Of a DNA stretch of 50,756 nt, positions 17,891 through 24,727 are shown in pieces. The notes beneath the pieces are model-generated. The model worked only from the letters and a program-made list of their open reading frames with translations, made no database searches and was not told the DNA's origin. This DNA comes from a virus. The DNA lies in the IMG/VR virus record IMGVR_UViG_3300042865_000860, positions 1-50,756 of that record; one strand, given 5' to 3'. Each line of letters starts with the position of its first letter. Within the stretch, counting starts at the first letter, position 1. A program made the translations under genes and the position numbers.

Positions 17891-20731
17891 ATGTCGTTAT
17901 ACACGGCAGCCAATATACCAAATTTAAAACATATGATATCACAAGAAGAAATTAAAAGTTTCTTGGAGGGGAATGACCCTGAACAGCACATAGTTGCGGT
18001 AGAGTTTGACTATGCTTCAGACCACATTTTTAAAATTAAAGAAGTACCGGGAAAAGGTAAAGTTATTCAACAAGATTCACTCATAGCATTTGCGTGGGTA
18101 GGTGATTTACATGGTCTTAATTTTTATGAAGGATCGAAATCTCTACAAAAACAAGCAATGGGTAAGTACGGTATTCTAATAGAAAAACTCCGAACAGACA
18201 ATAGTAAACAATTAGAAGAAGGATTAACATTCATAGTTAAATCAATTAAAGGTTATCGATCATTAATACAATTCTTTCGTGAAGGGGGAATTGATCCATG
18301 GGGAGAAAAAACAAAAGACAAAATATTAATGGTGTCTCCGGTAGAACAATACCTCATCTCAAAAGAAAAAAGATTATTTAAAGGATTTGAAGAATATAAT
18401 GATATCACAAGGTTTGTATTTGACCTTGAGACTACCTCTTTAGAACCAAGAGATGGTAGAATATTTATGATTGGAATGAAAACAAATAAAGGTTTTCAAA
18501 AAGTTATTGAATGTTCAAATGAAGATGAAGAACGATCAGGTATTGTTGAATTTTTTAGAACAATAAACGAAATTAAACCTTCAATTATTGCGGGATATAA
18601 CTCAGCAAACTTTGATTGGTTTTGGATTTTTGAAAGATGTAAGGCATTAAACTTAGATATTAAAAAAATATCATTTTCATTAAATGGTAAAAAAACAATA
18701 TCTCAAAGAGAGTCAATGTTAAAATTGGCAAATGAGGTTGAGAAATTTAATCAAGTTCAAATGTGGGGATATAATGTAATTGATATCATACACTCAGTTC
18801 GTAGATCACAAGCAATCAACTCAAACATTAAAGAGGCAGGTTTAAAATATATTACCAAGTATATTGATGCTGAAGCAAAAGATCGTATCTATATTGACCA
18901 TACAAGTATTGGTTCAATGTATGCAGAAAAAGATGAATATTGGTTAAATACTGATAATGGTAAATATAAAAAAGTTGGTATTGACCCAAAGGTTGATGAG
19001 ATATGTGTAAGACGGGGAGATGTTTACCTTAAAACAACTGGTGATGATATTGTTGAGAGGTATCTTGATGATGACCTTGAGGAAACATTAATTGTGGATG
19101 ATGAGTTTAATCAAGCAACATTTTTATTATCATCATTGGTACCAACCACATATGAAAGAGCATCTACAATGGGTACCGCAACTCTTTGGAAAATGGTAAT
19201 GTTGGCTTGGTCATATAAATATGGGTTAGCAATTCCTAAAAAAGGAGAAAGAAGAAATTTTGTTGGTGGTCTATCACGTTTACTTAAAGTAGGTTATTCT
19301 AAGGACGTATTAAAACTTGACTACTCATCACTATACCCATCCATTCAGTTAGTTCATGACGTGTTTCCTGAGTGTGATATAACAGGGGCGATGAAGGGAT
19401 TATTAACTTACTTCCGTAACTCTCGTATTATGTATAAGAATTTGGCAGCAGAGTATAAGACGATTGATAAGAAGAAATCAACATCATTTGACCGTAAACA
19501 ATTACCAATTAAGATCTTTATCAATGCGTTCTTCGGATCGTTATCGGCACCACAGGTATTTCCGTGGGGAGATATTGATATGGGGGAACAGATTACAACT
19601 ACAGGTAGACAATATTTACGACAAATGTTAAAGTTCTTTAGTAAACGAGGATATAGTCCTCTTGTCTGTGACACCGATGGTATGAACTTCTCATTACCTG
19701 AGGGTGGTGTTGATGGACGTGTTTATATTGGAAAAGGAAATAACTGGTTAGTTAAAGAGGGTAAAGAATATCGTGGTTATGATGCCGATGTTGCGGAGTT
19801 TAACGATATATTTATGAAAGGTGAAATGGGTCTTGATTGTGATGGTACTTGGGATTCGTGTATTAACTTAGCTCGTAAGAACTACGCAACTATGGAACAA
19901 AATGGTAAAATAAAATTTACCGGCAATAGTATCAAATCTAAAAAGATGCCAAAATATATTGAGAAGTTCTTAGATAAGGGGGTTAAACAATTACTTAATG
20001 GTAACGGTAAAGAATTTATTGAATGGTATTACGAATATATACAAAAGATATTTGACGAAAAAGTTCCATTGGCTGAAATTGCTTCTAAATCAAGAGTTAA
20101 ATTAAGTGTAGAGAATTATATTAAACGTAGTAAACAAACTACCATAGCAGGTAATCTAATGTCTAGACAAGCACACATGGAACTTATTATAAAAGATGGT
20201 ATACAGTCAAATCTTGGAGATACAATCCTATATGTAAACAACGGAACAAAAGCTTCTCATGGTGACGTTCAAAAAATTAATAAACCAAATAAAGGTTGGT
20301 CACAGGAACAGATATCCGAACACATTAAAAGTTATGGAGTACCCCTAAAAGATTCAATGGAATCATTTGTACAACTTAATTGTTATAGAATTAATCCATC
20401 TGATTTAGAAAATAATCCTGAGATGTTAGGAAGTTATAATATTCAAAGAGCAATTGCAACATTTAATAAACGAGTTGAACCTCTTACAATAGTTTTTGAT
20501 GATGAGGTTAGAAAAACATTATTAGTTAAGAATCCAGAGGATAGAAGTTTTTATACAACAGACCAATGTAAATTAATTAATGGTAAACCATTTAGTCCTG
20601 AAGACCAAGATGATGTTTATGAAAATTTAATGAAAATGGAACAAGGTGAAATAGATTTTTGGAATAAAGTTGGTATTGACCCTAATTACATATATGAATT
20701 TGCGGAGCCAGGATGGGAACAATACCTATAA
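17891..20731 (+). CDS. 43: Family-B DNA polymerase, T4 gp43-like
   Basis: This replicative polymerase with proofreading exonuclease is 946 residues, against 898 for T4 gp43. The exonuclease motif I is FVFDLETTSLEP (around 175). The polymerase motifs are complete: motif A KLDYSSLYPSIQ (around 475), motif B KIFINAFFGS (around 540) and motif C VCDTDGMNF (around 592). The start at 17891 follows AAAGGTGA, one of the few plausible Shine-Dalgarno-like sites here, and a host-type promoter. The gene ends 20 bases from a convergent minus-strand gene, with no hairpin between. It is an early-type gene embedded between late structural blocks. Confidence 0.95.
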   Translation: MSLYTAANIPNLKHMISQEEIKSFLEGNDPEQHIVAVEFDYASDHIFKIKEVPGKGKVIQQDSLIAFAWVGDLHGLNFYEGSKSLQKQAMGKYGILIEKLRTDNSKQLEEGLTFIVKSIKGYRSLIQFFREGGIDPWGEKTKDKILMVSPVEQYLISKEKRLFKGFEEYNDITRFVFDLETTSLEPRDGRIFMIGMKTNKGFQKVIECSNEDEERSGIVEFFRTINEIKPSIIAGYNSANFDWFWIFERCKALNLDIKKISFSLNGKKTISQRESMLKLANEVEKFNQVQMWGYNVIDIIHSVRRSQAINSNIKEAGLKYITKYIDAEAKDRIYIDHTSIGSMYAEKDEYWLNTDNGKYKKVGIDPKVDEICVRRGDVYLKTTGDDIVERYLDDDLEETLIVDDEFNQATFLLSSLVPTTYERASTMGTATLWKMVMLAWSYKYGLAIPKKGERRNFVGGLSRLLKVGYSKDVLKLDYSSLYPSIQLVHDVFPECDITGAMKGLLTYFRNSRIMYKNLAAEYKTIDKKKSTSFDRKQLPIKIFINAFFGSLSAPQVFPWGDIDMGEQITTTGRQYLRQMLKFFSKRGYSPLVCDTDGMNFSLPEGGVDGRVYIGKGNNWLVKEGKEYRGYDADVAEFNDIFMKGEMGLDCDGTWDSCINLARKNYATMEQNGKIKFTGNSIKSKKMPKYIEKFLDKGVKQLLNGNGKEFIEWYYEYIQKIFDEKVPLAEIASKSRVKLSVENYIKRSKQTTIAGNLMSRQAHMELIIKDGIQSNLGDTILYVNNGTKASHGDVQKINKPNKGWSQEQISEHIKSYGVPLKDSMESFVQLNCYRINPSDLENNPEMLGSYNIQRAIATFNKRVEPLTIVFDDEVRKTLLVKNPEDRSFYTTDQCKLINGKPFSPEDQDDVYENLMKMEQGEIDFWNKVGIDPNYIYEFAEPGWEQYL

Positions 20732-20751
20732 GTTTCTTAAATGATGAGGTT

Positions 20752-21111
20752 TTAAGACATCTTCAACCCGTCTGAAGATAGTATTATCCAATTTCCTTCT
20801 ACAAACTGAAACTGTACACAAGCCCCCCAATCTAATTGGAGTTCATCCCATTCCTCATCAATTTTACCAATGTCAGGTAATAACCTAACATTTGTCAATG
20901 CTTTTATAATAACTTTTGAATTTTTTGTAGAATCTAAAGTTATTGTTGTTTCGTTAATGTTTTTTGCAATAATTAATTTTTCACCATTAGAAGTGTATTG
21001 TAGTTCGGAAACAATTTTATAATCGGGGACATATACTTGAGTTGTAACTTGAGTTGTAACTTCACCTTTTATTATTGTTTTTCTTTTCGGGATATTAATT
21101 ATTGATACCAT
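20752..21111 (-). CDS. Small beta-rich protein downstream of the neck gene
   Basis: This 119-residue protein has alternating beta-strand character throughout and one Cys (LDWGACVQFQFVEGNWIILS near the end). There is no signal peptide or membrane segment. Its ATG abuts the stop of the neck-like gene with no gap, so the two are surely co-translated, which suggests a virion or neck-accessory role. The C-terminal pattern FxFVEGNWIILSSDGLK is like the closing strand of phage decoration or head-fibre domains, but I do not recognise the family. No promoter of its own is seen. Confidence 0.6.
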   Translation of the reverse strand: MVSIINIPKRKTIIKGEVTTQVTTQVYVPDYKIVSELQYTSNGEKLIIAKNINETTITLDSTKNSKVIIKALTNVRLLPDIGKIDEEWDELQLDWGACVQFQFVEGNWIILSSDGLKMS

Positions 21112-22236
21112 TTATATAACATATATTTGTCTTGGCATTGCTCTAAACTTAAGTGATTTATTTAAGTTTTCTGCAATTAACGCTTCTCTTTCCATTACTT
21201 TTTCAGGTTTTAATCTTGTCAACCTACCTTCAGGTCCTGTAAGTTCATCTATTAGTTTTGTTTTTTCATCTTTTGCCTCAGTTGCTAAAGAAGTGTAATC
21301 CATTGTTAATTCAGAATCGGGGGTTTTAATGTTACCACTAAATTTACCTCGAACTCTTGCTAATGTTTCTTTACAATATGCCGTAAACCATCTACGAACC
21401 CAAACCTGTGCCGGATTATTTAGATCAACCCAAGACATTTGTTGGAATGGTACATCTGATGGCATTTGAATTATATCAGGATTATTTTTTAAACAATTGT
21501 CTTTATCCTCTTCACAAGCATCATAATACCAATACCAAACTCTACCTTTCATTAATGTACCATTACCGAAGTCAAATTTACCTCCAGGTGTATTCATTAA
21601 GTGAATTGCTTTTTTACCTTCAGGTAACGCTGTAACCCTATATGTTAAATCACCTTGGATTATTCTTCTTTGTATATTAATTTCTTGCATTCTTAATAAC
21701 ATATCAAACGCTGGCATCATAAAGTAACTACCCGCCATGTTACCCATTTGAGTAAATCCACCCGGTCCTCCTAATCCTCCACCGGCAATTCCACCAAAAG
21801 TCCACGGATCTATTAACGTATTATTTAATTCTGCGGGAGAAAACCACAGTAATTCGTTAAGTTCTCTACACGCAGGTATTTCATATATTTGTTGGTTACC
21901 AACTAATTGAATGTAATCTTTCTTTAAAACATAGTCACCGCCAGCTTGTAATCCTACAATTTTAGAATAGGCATATGTGTATCTTGTTTCATAATCTAAA
22001 CTTTTAGAGATAAATGCTTTTGCTAATGATTGTGTTTCAACATTTAAACCCCAAAGATTAGACCATTGTGATTCTATTAACCAATCTTGTATATATTGTG
22101 AATAATCATCAATAGAAAATTCTAACAATGTATCCATTTGTTCGTCTTCTAACTCAACACTACGAAGAGGAGCACCTAATAGGTGACGAATTCTTGTATA
22201 TAATTTACTTCTTTCTGGTTCTGAAATTATTGACAT
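21112..22236 (-). CDS. Probable neck / head-completion protein (gp13-like)
   Basis: This is a 374-residue protein. Its opening (RIRHLLGAPLRSVELEDEQMDTLLEFSIDDYSQYIQDW) follows the LGxPxxxVELxDxQLxxxIxxAxxxYxxY pattern of myovirus neck and head-tail connector proteins of the gp13 type. A Gly-rich stretch lies near 148-165 (GGIAGGGLGGPGG). T4 gp13 is 309 residues. The protein would close the packaged head before tail joining. A putative late promoter lies 5-19 bases upstream. It is on the opposite strand to the tail genes and away from the gp14/gp15 candidates at 26551-28564. The exact gp number is uncertain; gp14 is an alternative. Confidence 0.6.
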   Translation of the reverse strand: MSIISEPERSKLYTRIRHLLGAPLRSVELEDEQMDTLLEFSIDDYSQYIQDWLIESQWSNLWGLNVETQSLAKAFISKSLDYETRYTYAYSKIVGLQAGGDYVLKKDYIQLVGNQQIYEIPACRELNELLWFSPAELNNTLIDPWTFGGIAGGGLGGPGGFTQMGNMAGSYFMMPAFDMLLRMQEINIQRRIIQGDLTYRVTALPEGKKAIHLMNTPGGKFDFGNGTLMKGRVWYWYYDACEEDKDNCLKNNPDIIQMPSDVPFQQMSWVDLNNPAQVWVRRWFTAYCKETLARVRGKFSGNIKTPDSELTMDYTSLATEAKDEKTKLIDELTGPEGRLTRLKPEKVMEREALIAENLNKSLKFRAMPRQIYVI

Positions 22237-22240
22237 AGTT

Positions 22241-22255
22241 TTTATTTATAAATAT
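22241..22255 (-). promoter_or_regulatory. Putative late promoter of the neck gene
   Basis: On the minus strand the sequence ATATTTATAAATAAA ends 4 bases before the start codon at 22236. It contains a perfect T4-type TATAAATA. Confidence 0.55.
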
Positions 22256-22256
22256 C

Positions 22257-23351
22257 TTATTTTTTAGTTCTCAACAAATATAACTCATTAACAAATTCCC
22301 AATTTACATAATTCCAAAAATTTCTAATGTATTCATCTCTTTTATTTCTATATCTTAAATAATATGCGTGTTCCCAAACATCAAGACCTAATAAAGGATA
22401 ACCACCGTCTTTAACAACACTCATCATTGGATTGTCTTGGTTGGGTGTTGACATTATTTTTAAAGTATTTTTTTTTGTTAAAATTAACCAAACCCATCCA
22501 GATCCAAATCTATCTTTGGCGGTTTGATTAAATTCATCTTTCATTTTTTTTATATTACCATATTGTTTTGTGATCTCGTCAAATATTTCACCACTTGGTT
22601 TTTGTTTTTTTGGTGATAACATTTTCCAAAACAAAGCATGGTTAAATGCTCCTCCGGCATTATTTCTAATTACCGTATCATATTTTCCAATAGATTTAAC
22701 AATATCTTCTAACTCAACATCACCATAATCTTTTTTTGATAAAGCGTCATTTAATTTTTTAACATACCCTTTATAATGTTTATTATAATGAATGTTCATT
22801 GTTTCAGGGTCAACAAATTTATTTATTGATGAATATGAATAAGGTAGTTTATCAATACCAATTTTTTTCATCTCTAATATAAAATTTTCACGTATATTTT
22901 CTTTTTCAGATAATATAATTTGTTCATTTATTAAATTTATTTTTTTTCCAATACCAACTAAACCTTCATACATAAATTTTTCATATTTAGGGAAGTCACG
23001 TTCAAATTTTTTAATAACCGATCCGGCTTCAGAATTAGCTTCATCTTCATTTTGACCACCAATATCTTGACCTCTTTCCATACCTTTAGTTGTTCGTTGC
23101 CATTCGTGTACCCATTCATGAGCCAATGTCCTACAAACATCACGATTTAATCGACCTTTAGTTAAAATTTTAAGTTCTGAATTTTCTGTTCTACTTCCAG
23201 TTGACATTTCACCATTTCTTTCCCCTAAAAACATAATTGTAATATTGTTTTTAATTGGGTATTTTTTTTGTAAATATTTTATAAAATCTTCCATTAAAGT
23301 TTTATCTTCTTTGGACATATCACATTTAATGTGTTTAATTGTTGCTTTCAT
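22257..23351 (-). CDS. HExxH metallopeptidase fused to Fe/Mn superoxide dismutase
   Basis: The first about 130 of 364 residues hold a zinc-peptidase signature, LAHEWVHEWQ (His78, Glu79, His82), with a NEDEANSEAG segment (102-110) that could give the third ligand. Residues about 168-360 are a full Fe/Mn superoxide dismutase. All four metal ligands are present: His188 in NIHYNKHY, His238 in NNAGGAFNHALFW, Asp324 and His328 in LDVWEHAYYLRYRN. Tyr196 sits at the second-sphere Tyr34 place. Gly234 at the FeSOD Gln69 position together with Gln305 in PNQDNP is the manganese-type arrangement. It would turn superoxide into peroxide and oxygen. It is separated from the upstream minus-strand gene by a terminator. 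The late-promoter-like motif directly abuts the ATG at 23351, so translation may instead start at Met12 (MSKEDKTLME). No export signal is seen. Confidence 0.85.
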   Translation of the reverse strand: MKATIKHIKCDMSKEDKTLMEDFIKYLQKKYPIKNNITIMFLGERNGEMSTGSRTENSELKILTKGRLNRDVCRTLAHEWVHEWQRTTKGMERGQDIGGQNEDEANSEAGSVIKKFERDFPKYEKFMYEGLVGIGKKINLINEQIILSEKENIRENFILEMKKIGIDKLPYSYSSINKFVDPETMNIHYNKHYKGYVKKLNDALSKKDYGDVELEDIVKSIGKYDTVIRNNAGGAFNHALFWKMLSPKKQKPSGEIFDEITKQYGNIKKMKDEFNQTAKDRFGSGWVWLILTKKNTLKIMSTPNQDNPMMSVVKDGGYPLLGLDVWEHAYYLRYRNKRDEYIRNFWNYVNWEFVNELYLLRTKK

Positions 23352-23364
23352 TATTTATAAATAT
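23351..23364 (-). promoter_or_regulatory. Putative late promoter abutting the peptidase-SOD gene
   Basis: On the minus strand ATATTTATAAATAA runs straight into the ATG. If transcription starts 5-8 bases after the TATAAATA box, the transcript would be leaderless or start inside the gene, which makes the Met at codon 12 an alternative start. Confidence 0.5.
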
Positions 23365-23377
23365 CATATAAAATAAA

Positions 23378-23400
23378 AAACCCACCTGTGTGGTGGGTTT
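23378..23400 (-). terminator. Rho-independent terminator
   Basis: AAACCCACC and GGTGGGTTT form a perfect 9-base stem with a 5-base loop. Read on the minus strand the hairpin is followed by TTTTTTATTTTA. It ends the minus-strand group 24686-23428 just before the promoter of the peptidase-SOD gene. Confidence 0.85.
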
Positions 23401-23427
23401 ATAATATTATTTTTACTAATACGGTTT

Positions 23428-23976
23428 TTAATCTAAATAACCTAATATAGTTGCTTCACCATTTAAACATTCAATTAACGAATCAACTTTTTCTGGATCC
23501 ATGTTTGGTTCCATTTCTTCATAAATATCATCTATACATGTATTAAATTCTTCTTTATTACTAATTAATTGACAACTTTCAGGTACATACTCTTTATCAA
23601 ATTCAGATAAAGTGTTAAAACATTCTTTAAGCCCATCAGTAAAAGAATTATTATTATCTTCTGATGATAAAAACCCTAAACTTGATGCTTTTCCCTGTAA
23701 ACAATTAAATAATTTGTCAAACTCAGATACCTTACTTCCCATTCCCTGTATTGCTAAATTTATTTCATTTTTACATTCTATAAATTCATCCCTATTTGTA
23801 ACTGATTTACAACTTTCAGGTATATTTTCATTAGTTAAACCAAATGAATCAAAACATTCTTGAAATTCCTCAATATTTTCAAATAATAAACCTTTTTGTT
23901 TTAAATATCTTTGTTCAACAAGTAAATTAACTTGTTGAGTTTTTCTAATTTTAGTTTGACTTCTACTATTTGACAT
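23428..23976 (-). CDS. Duplicated paired-Cys helical protein, unknown function
   Basis: This is a 182-residue acidic protein. Two copies of a roughly 70-residue unit are visible (about 38-95 and 110-180). Each has EC(F), then (I/V)PESC(K/Q), then a (R/K)(D/E)EFxxC segment and a final LxxCLxGxAxxLG(F/Y)L. The paired cysteines in helices suggest a disulfide-linked helical bundle. The basic N-terminus (SNSRSQTKIRKTQQVNLLVE) could be a targeting peptide. The ATG overlaps the end of the preceding gene by 11 bases, and a strong terminator follows. The neighbour genes at 23966 and 24366 are also small paired-Cys proteins. Internal head proteins are one possibility; this is an inference. Confidence 0.6.
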   Translation of the reverse strand: MSNSRSQTKIRKTQQVNLLVEQRYLKQKGLLFENIEEFQECFDSFGLTNENIPESCKSVTNRDEFIECKNEINLAIQGMGSKVSEFDKLFNCLQGKASSLGFLSSEDNNNSFTDGLKECFNTLSEFDKEYVPESCQLISNKEEFNTCIDDIYEEMEPNMDPEKVDSLIECLNGEATILGYLD

Positions 23977-24319
23977 TAATTCTTCTTTTATTTTCCTTAA
24001 GACTTGCGTTCATAACTGGGTTACTTATTTTATTAGCAACACAAGTAAAAAATTTCACAGCGTCTTCAGGTTTTTTATTTAATCTTACTAATTCAGACGC
24101 ACATTTAAACCCTTTCATGAGATCTGTTGGTATTTTTCCATTAGTAATTACCTCCATACCTAATTCCAAACAAGTTGGAAGATTAGCCATATCACTTAAT
24201 GTTAATACTTCTGTTGCACAACTCATAATTTCTTGGGGAATATCACCGTCAATTTCCTTAATAACTCTTCTAATTAATTTAGATAAATCAGCTTCGGTTA
24301 ATCTTATTGTTTTTTTCAT
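23966..24319 (-). CDS. Small paired-Cys protein with RLTEADL N-terminal peptide, possible internal head protein
   Basis: This is a 117-residue helical protein. Its N-terminus (MKKTIRLTEADLSKLIRRVI) is nearly identical to that of the next gene upstream (24366-24686), whereas the rest is only loosely similar. Such a conserved amphipathic N-terminal helix on otherwise different small proteins is like the capsid-targeting sequence of T4 internal proteins, which is cut off by the prohead protease after an (L/I)xE site; IKE is present here at about residue 20-22. Four cysteines follow (SC, TC, KC, TC) in a helical background. It has a late-promoter-like motif upstream and overlaps the gene at 23976. 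Function unknown. Confidence 0.6.
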   Translation of the reverse strand: MKKTIRLTEADLSKLIRRVIKEIDGDIPQEIMSCATEVLTLSDMANLPTCLELGMEVITNGKIPTDLMKGFKCASELVRLNKKPEDAVKFFTCVANKISNPVMNASLKENKRRINVK

Positions 24320-24330
24320 AATATATTTGT

Positions 24331-24344
24331 TTTTTTATAAATAT
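24331..24344 (-). promoter_or_regulatory. Putative late promoter of 24319
   Basis: Minus-strand ATATTTATAAAAAA lies 11 bases before the start codon. It fits the recurring motif. Confidence 0.5.
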
Positions 24345-24365
24345 AACGACAATTGTAAAAAATTT

Positions 24366-24686
24366 TTATTTATTATAAATACACTTTGCTGTTTCAGTTG
24401 TAAGATTTGTATAATATCTAGCTTTATCAAAAAAGTCCATGTTTTTAGTTTTTTCGTCTATTATACTTTTAGCCCCTGCAAGACAACTTTTAAGATTTGT
24501 CATTGTTTGTCCTGATTCTGTATTTAATGTTTTACAAGAACTAATTTTTTCAAGGTCAGTTAACTTTAATTGTGATGCTGTTGCAACACACGATAAAACA
24601 CCACCAATCTTTGAATTTTCTTCTCTTATTACTCGTCTAACAATACGAGCTAAATCAGATTCCGTTAATCTTATTGTTTTTTTCAT
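24366..24686 (-). CDS. Small paired-Cys protein with RLTESDL N-terminal peptide, possible internal head protein
   Basis: This is a 106-residue protein starting at the ATG at 24686. An upstream in-frame start at 24722 would put the promoter motif inside the gene and break the match to its paralogue, so I reject it. The N-terminus MKKTIRLTESDLARIVRRVI pairs with that of 23966-24319. The body is helical with cysteines at SC, SC, SC and KC. An IRE site at about residue 20-22 could be a prohead-protease site of the (L/I)xE type. It has its own late-promoter-like motif. Function unknown; packaged internal protein is the working idea. Confidence 0.6.
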   Translation of the reverse strand: MKKTIRLTESDLARIVRRVIREENSKIGGVLSCVATASQLKLTDLEKISSCKTLNTESGQTMTNLKSCLAGAKSIIDEKTKNMDFFDKARYYTNLTTETAKCIYNK

Positions 24687-24696
24687 AATATATTTA

Positions 24697-24711
24697 TTTT
24701 TATATAAATAT
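24697..24711 (-). promoter_or_regulatory. Putative late promoter of 24686
   Basis: Minus-strand ATATTTATATAAAAA ends 10 bases before the start codon; it matches the recurring motif. Confidence 0.5.
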
Positions 24712-24727
24712 AACAACAACAATAATA

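Noticed and set aside
23970-24515. 181-codon plus-strand open frame across two small minus-strand genes
   Set aside because: It is hydrophobic and Phe-rich as expected from antisense of Lys/Glu-rich genes, and it crosses the promoter of the real genes.
24687-24722. Upstream start (MLLLYLYKNKYI) for the paired-Cys gene at 24366
   Set aside because: It would include the promoter motif, and the paralogue at 23966 begins with MKKTIRL, which fixes the start at 24686.
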